From contig MDLF01000085.1 of NCBI GenBank assembly GCA_001730095.1, positions 158,600 to 222,599 on the forward strand: a DNA stretch of 64,000 bases. Direction: 5' to 3'. Origin of the DNA: Rhodobacteraceae bacterium (ex Bugula neritina AB1). GTDB lineage: Bacteria; Pseudomonadota; Alphaproteobacteria; Rhodobacterales; Rhodobacteraceae. A program made the translations under genes and the position numbers. Positions within the stretch are counted from its first letter, which is position 1. Each line of letters opens with the position of its first letter. The notes under the pieces were generated by a model, which saw only the letters and a list, made by a program, of their open reading frames with translations, had not been told where the DNA came from and searched no databases. Shown here piece after piece: positions 18,067 to 26,510 of the stretch.

Positions 18067-18404
18067 CGTTCCGCCTGTCCTTCAATCCGCGGTGCAGACT
18101 AGGGGAGCCAGCAGCCCCGCGCAATATTGAGTTCGAAACTGCATACAGTTTTGCGGCGCCGGTCGTCTGCTGCCGCAAGGGCACGGCACACTCGCCCGCA
18201 TTTGGTCCTGCATTGGCCGGGATGTGCGATGGCTGCCAGCCTTGGCCTCTATATGCTGACTTTTGCCGCAGTGCGCCGCCGCGCGGGCAGTGGCGTGGTG
18301 CCTGTTTCCACCATCGTCGGCATCCCGGGTCTGTGCTCTCTGCCTGATCGCCCTGCCCGCAGCAACGGGCGATCCTGACCAAACCGCTTACAGCCGGGCA
18401 GCGC
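18067..18404. other. Intergenic region upstream of the GntR regulator
   Basis: About 340 bases lying between the GntR start and the end of the sulfotransferase-like gene. Apart from the inverted repeat at 18136-18151, no gene or terminator could be supported. Confidence 0.6.
18136..18151. promoter_or_regulatory. Candidate GntR operator
   Basis: The perfect inverted repeat AAACTG-CATA-CAGTTT reads AAACTGTATGCAGTTT on the minus strand. FCD-type GntR proteins commonly bind short palindromes with a central GTATNC. It is 70 bases from the regulator's start codon. Confidence 0.45.
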
Positions 18405-19307
18405 TCAGGACAGGAACGTAACGCCCGGCATATGACGGATCAGCTCGGTGTCGGCCAGGTAGGTCTGGCTCATTCCATCCACCAGATCCTGCGTCCAGCC
18501 AGGAAGATCGATTTCCTCCTCGATCTGGTCTTCATCGTGGAAATAGTCCAGGAACAGCGCACGCACCCGCTCCCGCTGCTCTTCAGTCAGGCCCGGCCGG
18601 CTTGCCAGATAGGTTTCCAGGCGCTCATATCCTGCTTCGGAAACGATACCTTTGGTGATATCCAGCTCGCCACTGAAACGGAAGCCGTCCTTCAGGCCGG
18701 TCACATGGCCCAGGATGCTCGGCCAGATCACCGGTGTTTCCTCGTTGCACCAGACGGTGATACGGCAGCCCGGGTTGCGGATTTTGATATCCTCGATCAC
18801 TTCGGACCAGCGCAGATCCAGAAAATCAACGCCCGACGCAAACTGGCTCCAGGTTTTTCCTGACTGCGACTTGAACACCGGTCCGATCAAGGTCGCCGGA
18901 TCGCGCAGGCCCAGGAAGAATTCACAGGGGTTATCCGGAAACAGCCCCCGCAGGCCGGCGGTGTTCTTGCCCGCATTGCGGTAGAGCCGCCCGCCGCTCA
19001 GCATCCATCCTGGCACCCCCAGAAAGCTGGAATTGGTCAGGATGATCCGCGAAACGGCCTGGTGTTTGATCAGCCTCGCCAGCAGCGCCTCTCGTTCCTG
19101 TCCGGTCACGAAATCCTGGTTCTGTTTTTGCAGCAGCTGACTGAGAGATCGCATATAGGTGCCCGGACGGCGGATCATGACGCCGCGGTCCAGCAGCGCC
19201 TGCGCATCTTTGCGCAGCGACCAGACCAGCTGGCCGTTGTCGGTATTGGGCGCCCCTACATGAAAGGCGAGGGTCACATCCCTTTTGTCTGTCTCTGCCT
19301 GGCTCAT
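18405..19307 (-). CDS. Sulfotransferase-like protein of unknown function
   Basis: A 300-residue protein. The N-terminus LAFHVGAPNTDNGQLVWSL is built like the PAPS-binding loop of sulfotransferases (HVGxxKTGTT), but the catalytic Lys position is Asn and the TGTT part is TDNG. The middle FFLGLRDPATLIGPVFKS resembles the 3'-phosphate-binding RDP..S segment. The C-terminus LPGWTQDLVDGMSQTYLAD... PGVTFL looks conserved-family-like. I place it in a Rhodobacteraceae family of unknown activity. It is the last gene of the accessory glycan run, 73 bases after the preceding gene. Confidence 0.6.
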   Translation of the reverse strand: MSQAETDKRDVTLAFHVGAPNTDNGQLVWSLRKDAQALLDRGVMIRRPGTYMRSLSQLLQKQNQDFVTGQEREALLARLIKHQAVSRIILTNSSFLGVPGWMLSGGRLYRNAGKNTAGLRGLFPDNPCEFFLGLRDPATLIGPVFKSQSGKTWSQFASGVDFLDLRWSEVIEDIKIRNPGCRITVWCNEETPVIWPSILGHVTGLKDGFRFSGELDITKGIVSEAGYERLETYLASRPGLTEEQRERVRALFLDYFHDEDQIEEEIDLPGWTQDLVDGMSQTYLADTELIRHMPGVTFLS

Positions 19308-19380
19308 GTTCCCGTCCGGCCTTTGCCCGGTTCATGTTCTGCGGCGAAACTGCGACCCGCCGCACGGTCTTGTGCGCCCG

Positions 19381-19932
19381 TCATAGCCGCTCCTGCATCC
19401 GCCGGAAAAACCGGTCATCGCGCTGACGCAAAATATACGCACACACCCGTTTCGCAAGCCCCGGATGACCGCGATCCAACGCCAGATTGGCCAGCTCTCT
19501 CTGGAACCGGGGGAAGCTGTGCCGTTGACGCAGCAGGCGGTGAAAGCCGTGCGGGGTCAAGTTCCCGGCGATGGCGCTGCAGGCAATCTCCTGCAAGACC
19601 TCCATTTGCTGCAGCAAAGACCCCAGTCGGTGCCTTCGCGCCAGGATCACGTCATATTGCCGGCCCGTGCCCGCATTTTCCGTGGTCTGGACAGTTTCCA
19701 GGTCGACCCCGCCCTGTTCGAGCCGGGCCAGCCATGCCTGACGTTCCGAGGCTTCAGGCGTCCTGGGCCTGCCCTTGCGGTCAAGGCTGATCAAATCAAT
19801 ACGGCAGCCAAACCTGTGATGCAGCAGGATGCACAGCTCTGGCGCCTGCCCGTTGATATCGGCGACCGATTGGATATCGTCGACGTCGAGTTCCGGCAGA
19901 ACAGTATTATAGTCGAAATCGTTACTCAGCAT
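19381..19932 (-). CDS. Degenerate methyltransferase-like protein
   Basis: A 183-residue protein. Residues 20-100 (SVADINGQAPELCILLHHRF, GCRIDLISLD, YDVILARRH) run parallel to the methyltransferase domain of the neighbouring upstream gene (SADIGCGYAFASLVLHRRYG, CDLVLIDIE, FDLVISLAS). The glycine-rich SAM motif DIGCG has become DINGQ, so SAM binding is unlikely. The C-terminal 80 residues are basic and helical, without a recognised family. It probably belongs to the glycan operon as a partner or vestige. Confidence 0.55.
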   Translation of the reverse strand: MLSNDFDYNTVLPELDVDDIQSVADINGQAPELCILLHHRFGCRIDLISLDRKGRPRTPEASERQAWLARLEQGGVDLETVQTTENAGTGRQYDVILARRHRLGSLLQQMEVLQEIACSAIAGNLTPHGFHRLLRQRHSFPRFQRELANLALDRGHPGLAKRVCAYILRQRDDRFFRRMQERL

Positions 19933-20057
19933 ATATTCCTACGCCTTGCCAAAGCCCCGCCGAACCCGTTACGCAATTGCCCGCTGCGCGCCGCGCTCGA
20001 TACACCTGCGGTCCAAGGCCCTGACATAGCAGCCAATGATTAATATCTCTGTGCCTG

Positions 20058-21626
20058 TCACGCAGCCTGCCCGGCCCGGGTCAGAACCGTTGAGTACTTG
20101 CCGTGTTTGGCAAGGACCTCGACCGCGCCATAGCTCTTCATCGCGCCGATGCCGCCGGATCCCTTCCGGATATCCAGAACGATGCCACCGCCGTCATTGA
20201 TCTGGCTGCAGAACGACTGGTCGTAAGTGCCGACCGGATAGTGAAACCCGCAGGACGCCAGGCTGATCACAAGGTCGAAGCCGCCGAGCGTGGCTGTGTC
20301 TTCAGATTTCGGGTTGAGGCATGTGATTTTCTCGGCTGGCACACCATTGCCTTCGAGAAAGGCCCGGGCGGTCTCCAGGCTTGTATAGCCTGCGCCTTCT
20401 CTGGCGAAACCGAAATGGCGGCTGTTACTCTCTTCGATATCGATCAGAACGAGATCGCAACCGTAGCGGCGGTGCAGCACCAGGCTGGCAAAGGCGTATC
20501 CGCACCCGATGTCAGCGGATCGCTTCGGGGCGATTGTGTCAGCAGATTTCAGGAAGAACTGACATTCACGCTCTGCGATACGGATCGAGTCATGCAGGAT
20601 GTGCTCCCGCTGCGTTCTGGCTTCCTCCAGCAGCAGCTGTTCATCGCCGGCCAGCCAGTCCCGGATTGTCTGGCCAGAGCTGGCAAGCTCACTGCGCTGC
20701 AACAGGATATTGGCAACGTCCTGATCGCTAAACATGGAAAAATCCAGTGTGGCGGGATCAATTTCTTCTGTCACTGATGCCTCCGGTTCCGGCGCGGGCT
20801 GCAGCAGATGGCGGGTTTTCTCAGCGTCGATGCCGTGTTTGGCCAGCAGCTGCTGCACATAGCAGCCCTCGGCCGGCACGCCGCCGTATTTGGCGGCAAT
20901 GTTGCGGAACCGGCGCCCCCAGAAATGGATCGACAGCGTATCGCTTTGGATATGGTTGCGGGCCTGCTTGGGGCGGTTTGGATTCAGCACAACACCGGCC
21001 TGCTTGAACGGCACCGGATAGATCACATGACCGGGCCGGGAATGGGATATCTCGCCGGTTTCCTGCAAGAACCAGGTCAGCGCATCCGGCCCCCAGACCC
21101 CCCAGGGCAGCAACGAAACATGCACGCCGTCGCCACGGTCCTTCAGCGCCTGCAGCTCTGCCTGCTTTTCGGCGCTGTACCAGGGCGGAATCGGGTATTC
21201 GTCACTGGTGAACTTCAGCATCGCCTTCAGCGTCTTGGACGTCTTTGGCAACCGCAGCACACCATTGTTGACCATCGGCTTGTTGTCGGAAATCCAGCCA
21301 TGGAAATGCTTGCCCTTGATGTTCCAGGGCTGGCAGCAATAGGCATCCGTGTCGGCCCAGACATAGTCCGTCTGGCGCAGCAGATGCAGCCGGAAGACAT
21401 CTGCATGATAGGCCGGACTGCCGGTCTTGGCATGACGGATGATGCGATCTGCCGGCAGGATTTCATTGGCATCGGCCACACGCACGCCTTCCGGCACGCC
21501 CTTGACCTCGTCATAGGTGAACAGGACCACTTCATGCCCGTTGTCCAGAAATGATTTCAGACAAAGCTGTTCCAACCAGCTGAGTTCAGCGCCGACCCAT
21601 AGTGACGCAATGGCCGGAAGTGCCAT
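20058..21626 (-). CDS. Glycosyltransferase-methyltransferase fusion protein
   Basis: A 522-residue two-domain protein. Residues 1-275 form a DxD glycosyltransferase of the capsular/Gb3-synthase-like type: IASLWVGAELSWLEQLCLKS, HADVFRLHLLRQTDYVWADT with the metal motif DTD at 92-94, and SIHFWGRRF. After a helical linker (about 280-360), residues 370-520 form a Rossmann methyltransferase with SADIGCGYA and LVLIDIE. It probably adds and methylates a sugar on a surface glycan. A sigma-70-type promoter precedes it (21688-21717, minus strand). Confidence 0.78.
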   Translation of the reverse strand: MALPAIASLWVGAELSWLEQLCLKSFLDNGHEVVLFTYDEVKGVPEGVRVADANEILPADRIIRHAKTGSPAYHADVFRLHLLRQTDYVWADTDAYCCQPWNIKGKHFHGWISDNKPMVNNGVLRLPKTSKTLKAMLKFTSDEYPIPPWYSAEKQAELQALKDRGDGVHVSLLPWGVWGPDALTWFLQETGEISHSRPGHVIYPVPFKQAGVVLNPNRPKQARNHIQSDTLSIHFWGRRFRNIAAKYGGVPAEGCYVQQLLAKHGIDAEKTRHLLQPAPEPEASVTEEIDPATLDFSMFSDQDVANILLQRSELASSGQTIRDWLAGDEQLLLEEARTQREHILHDSIRIAERECQFFLKSADTIAPKRSADIGCGYAFASLVLHRRYGCDLVLIDIEESNSRHFGFAREGAGYTSLETARAFLEGNGVPAEKITCLNPKSEDTATLGGFDLVISLASCGFHYPVGTYDQSFCSQINDGGGIVLDIRKGSGGIGAMKSYGAVEVLAKHGKYSTVLTRAGQAA

Positions 21627-21687
21627 GGTACCTGCCCCTTGTTAGACTTGTTACTTTTACCGCTCAAATGCGTTATTTTGTTGTCGT

Positions 21688-21717
21688 AATCTAGCCTTAG
21701 GCCCAAGGGACTGTCAA
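21688..21717 (-). promoter_or_regulatory. Sigma-70-type promoter for the glycosyltransferase-methyltransferase gene
   Basis: On the minus strand TTGACA (21712-21717) and TAGATT (21688-21693) are 18 bases apart, in an A/T-richer gap. Transcription would start about 55 bases before the ATG at 21626. Confidence 0.55.
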
Positions 21718-21737
21718 ATTTCGCGGGCCCAGAAATA

Positions 21738-24011
21738 CTAATGTGTGGTTTCTCCGCGCTCCACCGTGAACCAGAAATCACTCCCCGGCGCCTGTTCGGC
21801 AATTTCATCCGGAATCACGCCCGGACCGCTGAGGAAAACATTGGCCCCGAAATGGGCGTGCATCCGGGACAGTTTGCACAGCTTGCTGCTGGTCAATTCA
21901 CGGAACAAGTCGATCATGTCGCTGCGGGTCTTCAGTTCTTCGATCTTCTCGCGGTGCTTGCGGCAGGCGTAATCATGCGCGGCGGCGATGTCCGGGTCCG
22001 CCAGGAGCCGCGCCATCTCTGCTTCCAGCGCCGGGATCATCCGCTGGATTGAGCGTTCCTCCTCGGCGTTGTTGTTCATCCGGAACCAGTAGGACAGGCC
22101 CTGATCGCGGTCCACATGGTTCACCCGGCCCCGGTCGCGTTTGACCAGAAAGCTTTCCGCACTGCGCACGGCGTAATGGTTGAGCTGCACCAGATCATAA
22201 CCGTAGGTGCTCATCGATGACCGCCAGCCATTGCGGAACATCTCGCGCGGCATATCCCGGCCAGAGCCGTTGACCCAGCGGATATCCTCCCACAGCTGCG
22301 GTTTCAGACCTTTGGGCCGGTGCACACCCAGCTTCTTGAAAATGCCGGTGTTGCGGAACAGGGTTTTGAAGCCCCAGGCCTGATGCGGCTTGCGCGTGAC
22401 CTCTTGCGCACAGCGGGTGAATTCCTGCGTGATCAGACCGCCGGTGAAATCGCGCACGTCATTGTTGCCGAACAGCCGCCAGGTCATCGAGATCATGTTG
22501 GCCTCACCCACCGCTTCGAACAGATCGGACAGATGTCCGCCACCGCATTTGATGTTGATGAACTCATCCACATCCATGCAGATCAGCCAGTCGGCCCCGG
22601 TGATGACAGGTTCGTCCTCCGCCGCTTGCAGCGCTGCGTGCTGCGGCTTCAGGTCGGTGCTGCGAAAGGGGTTTTCACGGTGCTGCACCAGCCCCTTTTC
22701 CTGCAGCAGCTGCAGCATGGTATCGGTGCCGTCGGTGCAATCGTTGGTGTAGACCAGAAAATCATCGACCCCGATCATCCGGTGATAGGCCAGCCATTCC
22801 AGAATGAAGGGGCCTTCGTTCTTCATCGTGGTGACGATGGCGGTTTTGGGCGTGCCGCCGGGGCGCTTGACCGCCTGTTCATCGGGGATGCGCACTGGCC
22901 TGGCGCCGAAGTAACCGGTGGCCAGATCCAGCAGTTCCGGGGTCTCCACCAGGCTGGTCTTCGGGACAATTTTGGAAACCGTATCCGCAGGATGGCGCAG
23001 CGCCATGCAGCGGTAGAACCGGGGCATCTCCTCTGGGGCAGGGTCTGCGCCCACCACCCGGATCAGCCGCCAGATGCAGCGCTCTCCCGCCTGGGCGGGC
23101 GCCAGGCACCAGCGAAAACGGAACCCGGAGGCATCAAACTGTGTGCAGATATGATCCGCAAAGGCAGGCGCATCTCCCTGGCGCACCCGCCAAGGGTAGG
23201 CCTGCACCCCGCCCAGCCGCAGACAGCCCGACGGCGCGGCCACCGCCCGGTCAAACACATTCGACCCGCTGTCCGGCGCCAGCAGGTCGAACAGATCGAT
23301 ATTGGCCACCGCCCGGGCGCGGGACAGGAAACGCGCGCGCAGGATCTCGTAGATCAGGAACTCTCCCAGCGGCGCCTGCCACGGATCCGCCGACGGTATG
23401 TCCATCCGGTCTTTTCCCGGCGCGCCCGGCACGTTGAAAGGATGCGCCTCCGGCGGCAGACCCGGCTTGCCCAGGGGCAGTTTGGAATGAACGGTTACAA
23501 CCCGCTCCAGCCCCGGAATGGCACTGGCAAGCTCCTGCAGCTCAGCGGCAAAGCAGCGGCTGTCCTGCGGTTTCGCCTGATCCAGAATGACGGCGCCCTG
23601 CAGGCCATGCTGCGAGACATGGTACCGCAGCCATTGCGCCGCTGTCTCTGCGGTTTCTCCATTGCGGACGGCCATCAGAACATTCAGCCCAGCGAACAAT
23701 CCGGTCTCTTCCGGGTGCAGCGGGACATGATGCCGGGCGTCGCCGACCGTGACGACCAGAGGGCTGCCGGAGCCGCCAAGCGGGATATCCAGCACCGGCG
23801 CGCCGCCAAAGTTATGCAGAACCGCATCGGGCCGCGGGCTCATCGCAGCGGCAGTGTCGCCCGGCGTTCCCGATCTGAAAAACAATCTGGCGAAGCGGCC
23901 TGACGGGCCATCCATCTCCACCGCATCCAGCAAGTCCGCCCCGGCGAACTCCGCAGCGCCGAGTTCACGCTCAAGGATCTTGCCGCCGTTTCCGGCATCA
24001 TGACTGGACAT
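21738..24011 (-). CDS. Large family 2-like glycosyltransferase with a duplicated, degenerate N-terminal half
   Basis: A 757-residue protein. The C-terminal catalytic part (about 388-620) has KTAIVTTMKNEGPFILEWLA, DFLVYTNDCTDGTD and the metal motif MDVDEFI near 479, as in Glyco_tranf_2_4-type enzymes. The N-terminal part repeats the layout: LMAVRNGETAETAAQWLRYH (112-131), GAVILDQ, and NIDLFDLL (237-244) where the DxD should be. The C-terminal 100 residues are helical. It transfers a sugar to an unknown acceptor, likely surface glycan. No strong ribosome site is seen at the start. Confidence 0.72.
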   Translation of the reverse strand: MSSHDAGNGGKILERELGAAEFAGADLLDAVEMDGPSGRFARLFFRSGTPGDTAAAMSPRPDAVLHNFGGAPVLDIPLGGSGSPLVVTVGDARHHVPLHPEETGLFAGLNVLMAVRNGETAETAAQWLRYHVSQHGLQGAVILDQAKPQDSRCFAAELQELASAIPGLERVVTVHSKLPLGKPGLPPEAHPFNVPGAPGKDRMDIPSADPWQAPLGEFLIYEILRARFLSRARAVANIDLFDLLAPDSGSNVFDRAVAAPSGCLRLGGVQAYPWRVRQGDAPAFADHICTQFDASGFRFRWCLAPAQAGERCIWRLIRVVGADPAPEEMPRFYRCMALRHPADTVSKIVPKTSLVETPELLDLATGYFGARPVRIPDEQAVKRPGGTPKTAIVTTMKNEGPFILEWLAYHRMIGVDDFLVYTNDCTDGTDTMLQLLQEKGLVQHRENPFRSTDLKPQHAALQAAEDEPVITGADWLICMDVDEFINIKCGGGHLSDLFEAVGEANMISMTWRLFGNNDVRDFTGGLITQEFTRCAQEVTRKPHQAWGFKTLFRNTGIFKKLGVHRPKGLKPQLWEDIRWVNGSGRDMPREMFRNGWRSSMSTYGYDLVQLNHYAVRSAESFLVKRDRGRVNHVDRDQGLSYWFRMNNNAEEERSIQRMIPALEAEMARLLADPDIAAAHDYACRKHREKIEELKTRSDMIDLFRELTSSKLCKLSRMHAHFGANVFLSGPGVIPDEIAEQAPGSDFWFTVERGETTH

Positions 24012-24404
24012 ACTGCTGCATCACGCTGTGAATTGCCTCTTCGCCCCTGGCACTCAGCCATGGGCCGCTTCCTTATAGCCGGCAGGCAGAAATGCCGGAA
24101 CCGGCAAACGCAGCCCTGCCATGTGAAAGACCGGCGCAGCTGATATTAGAGCAACAGACGGCCGGACATGTGGTGATCAGGCGTCAGATGAAAAAGATGC
24201 GGCCTCGGCAGATGGCTGCACTGGGGCCCTGGGGCGCGTTCTTTGTTCTTTTTTCAAGCGGGACGACAACTGGAAAAACCGACTGTTCGCTACCTGCTGG
24301 CAGCCCGGAGCGGCAGCGGTGATATTCTGCGCAAAAAAGGCGATTTTCGGCTTCACATCGCATCAGGGCTGGTCTATACGCCGCTACACCAAGCCTAAGA
24401 CAGT
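24012..24404. other. Intergenic region between the glycosyltransferase gene and tRNA-Leu
   Basis: About 390 bases that must hold the promoters of the minus-strand glycosyltransferase and of the plus-strand tRNA. No gene, clear hexamer pair or attachment-site repeat could be supported. Confidence 0.5.
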
Positions 24405-24491
24405 GCGGTGGTGGCGGAATTGGTAGACGCGCAGCGTTGAGGTCGCTGTTCCTTAACCGGAGTGGAAGTTCGAGTCTTCTCGACCGCACCA
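24405..24491 (+). tRNA. tRNA-Leu(GAG)
   Basis: An 87-base class II tRNA with encoded CCA. The anticodon stem-loop is CAGCG-TTGAGGT-CGCTG (anticodon GAG), there is a variable arm with TCC/GGA pairing, and the T-loop is TTCGAGT. The acceptor 5' strand GCGGTGG pairs with CGACCGC except for one G-G opposition at the sixth position. Confidence 0.95.
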
Positions 24492-24525
24492 AAACAGACT
24501 TCTAGTCTTGATTTTCCCATCAAAG

Positions 24526-24550
24526 ATTTAAACAGCAAAGCTGTTTAAAT
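24526..24550. repeat. A/T-rich inverted repeat downstream of tRNA-Leu
   Basis: ATTTAAACAGC and GCTGTTTAAAT form an 11-bp perfect stem around an AAA loop, 35 bases after the tRNA. It may end the tRNA transcript or be a binding site. The rest of 24551-24788 shows nothing recognisable. Confidence 0.6.
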
Positions 24551-24788
24551 GGTTCCAGTGACTTCGAAATAGCCCTGCCCCCGCCTGCAAAAACCTGTTT
24601 GAAGACAGCGCAGCGCGGGACTGACAACAGGTCGGCTCAGACACCGGTTTGCATCATCGCAACGTTTGGCAAAGGATCAGCACCGCGAGGATCTCGGAGA
24701 GATCGGACCATTCTGCGCATAAACGGCCAGAAAGAAGGGCCGGCAACGCGGCCAGCCCTTGTACTTGCGCAAAATACGGGTCCGCCCC

Positions 24789-26396
24789 CTATTCAGTGGT
24801 GAACGATGGCAATGCCGCCGCCCCGGACGCCTGCACAGGCTGCACGCGGCCGCCAGCCAATTCGGTCGAGGCCGCCTTGATCAGCCCGGCGCGGTCTGGC
24901 TGGCCTGGGGCGAACACAGGCTCAGCGCCGCTTTCAAGCGCGGAGACTGCCAGACTGTACCACTCCTGCGCCAGCATCACCGCATTCGAAGCGCCAAAGC
25001 CCAACGCCAGATGATGGCCGATCAGCTCTGCATAGGGTCTTTGACCGGTGCCGGTCAGAATCAGCGCCGCGCCCAGCGCCACATCCATGTCGTCGCGCCG
25101 GTAACCGGAGAACAGGCAAATCCCCGCGGTATTGGAAAGCTGCTCCAGCGACATGCCGGACTGCAGAACAAATTTCTGCACATCCCCCATCACCTCGCCG
25201 CTGCCAGACGTGCCGAGCTTGGCCAGATAAGGCTTCAGCGCAGGGCCGAAGGCGTCGCACTGGCTGTCGATCTGCGCCTGCGAGGCACTGGCGACCTTGG
25301 CCGCCCGGGCTTCGCCTGCGTTGATGGCATAGGTCCGGGCCAGACAGAACTGCTCACCCAGCGCCAGTTCCGGGTCGGTCATGCTGCTGGCAGTCATGAA
25401 GCCGCCGTTGGAACTGGTCAGCAGGCTCACCTTGCTGCAGTAGCTGGTCAGCGAGGCGCTTTGCTGCGGCTGTTCGAACAGGGTGATGCCGCCGAGGGCT
25501 GCACTTTCCTGCCCTGCAAAGGCTGTCACCGTGCTGCGGTTCTGCGCGGCCTGTACAGGCGCGTCAGAGCCGGTGTCCGTCATCCGGCACGTGCCCTGAT
25601 GGCAAGCAAAGCTGGCCGGTGTCACGCCGCGGGCCAGGAAATCGTTGCGCTGATACCCCTGCGGCGTCGAGGCAAAGACCATCACCGAACAATTGGAGGC
25701 GCCGCACCAGAAGGAACTGCCGGAGACAGAGGAATCCAGCACATAGTCGTTGCGGCCGTCCCCGTTCAGATCAGCAAGCTGCATGAAACCGGCGCGCTGC
25801 AGCAGCTGTTCGCCAGTGGGTTCAGAGCTGGCTGCGATTTCATCCACGGCTTGGCTCACCTCTGGCGGAAGCCCGCCATACCCGCCCCCGGCATAGCCGC
25901 CGCCTGCAGTGCGCAGGCCTGCGGCCTCATCCCGCCAGCTGTGCAGCACGCCGCGCACGCCCTGCGGCCCCTGCATCGCCTTGATGACTTGCGGGCCGCC
26001 GACCTGGGCCCGGTTGTAGGAACTGACCAGGAAATTGCGTTCATAAGGTGCCAGATGGCCGGTGGCCGGATAGCCCATATGGGCCTGGTACTGGGTAACG
26101 GCGGCACGGGACCGGCGCCCCAGCACCCCGTCCGGCGAGCCGGCATTGAATCCAAAGTAGTTCAGCGCCACCTGGGTTTCGCGGTTTTGAGCCCGGGTTG
26201 CGGAATAGGCCGGCGCACGCCGGTAGGTGGTGGCGGCCCGGCGCCTTTGTTTGTTCTTGTGGACTTCGTTTACTATGACGCCGCCGATCACGGCGCCGGC
26301 AATGGCGGCCCCCAGATCGTCCGCAACAGCGGGACTGGTGGCTGATGTTGCCAGAAATACGGCTGTCAGGGCCGGCTTGAACGGCTTGAGAAACAT
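24789..26396 (-). CDS. Secreted protein with peptidoglycan-binding-like domain
   Basis: A 535-residue protein with a signal peptide (cleavage probably after SPAVADD-like residues near 26) and a glycine-zipper-like stretch AGAVIGGVIVNEV. Residues 68-125 form a PG_binding_1-type helical domain (NRETQVALNYFGFNAGSPDG... RAAVTQYQAHMGY). A later ADLNGDGRNDYVLD segment looks like a calcium-binding or FG-GAP-like loop. The cysteines in the C-terminal half may form disulfides. The function is unknown; it is probably periplasmic and cell-wall associated. It is transcribed alone. Confidence 0.65.
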   Translation of the reverse strand: MFLKPFKPALTAVFLATSATSPAVADDLGAAIAGAVIGGVIVNEVHKNKQRRRAATTYRRAPAYSATRAQNRETQVALNYFGFNAGSPDGVLGRRSRAAVTQYQAHMGYPATGHLAPYERNFLVSSYNRAQVGGPQVIKAMQGPQGVRGVLHSWRDEAAGLRTAGGGYAGGGYGGLPPEVSQAVDEIAASSEPTGEQLLQRAGFMQLADLNGDGRNDYVLDSSVSGSSFWCGASNCSVMVFASTPQGYQRNDFLARGVTPASFACHQGTCRMTDTGSDAPVQAAQNRSTVTAFAGQESAALGGITLFEQPQQSASLTSYCSKVSLLTSSNGGFMTASSMTDPELALGEQFCLARTYAINAGEARAAKVASASQAQIDSQCDAFGPALKPYLAKLGTSGSGEVMGDVQKFVLQSGMSLEQLSNTAGICLFSGYRRDDMDVALGAALILTGTGQRPYAELIGHHLALGFGASNAVMLAQEWYSLAVSALESGAEPVFAPGQPDRAGLIKAASTELAGGRVQPVQASGAAALPSFTTE

Positions 26397-26510
26397 GATA
26401 CGCGCCCCCTATGGATACTTGCTACGGAATCAGGATACTCCAGAGGCGGCGCAGGCACCTAGGAGTTTTCCGGTAAAGTTCGCCCGCCCGATCCGAAGCA
26501 CTGGGAAAAG

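Noticed and set aside
18127..18378. 83-codon plus-strand frame upstream of the GntR gene
   Set aside because: Arg/Pro-rich composition, no ribosome site and no family resemblance.
22320..23903. Long plus-strand open frame of 527 codons
   Set aside because: Antisense shadow of the glycosyltransferase gene; no recognisable protein features, and high G+C creates long false frames.
18405..24491. Glycan cluster as an integrative island inserted at tRNA-Leu
   Set aside because: No integrase and no repeat of the tRNA 3' end was found, and the genes lie on the 5' side of the tRNA, not the usual side.
24759..26345. Plus-strand open frame of 528 codons
   Set aside because: Antisense to the peptidoglycan-binding-domain protein, which has a signal peptide and a domain; the antisense product is Arg/His/Gly-rich noise.
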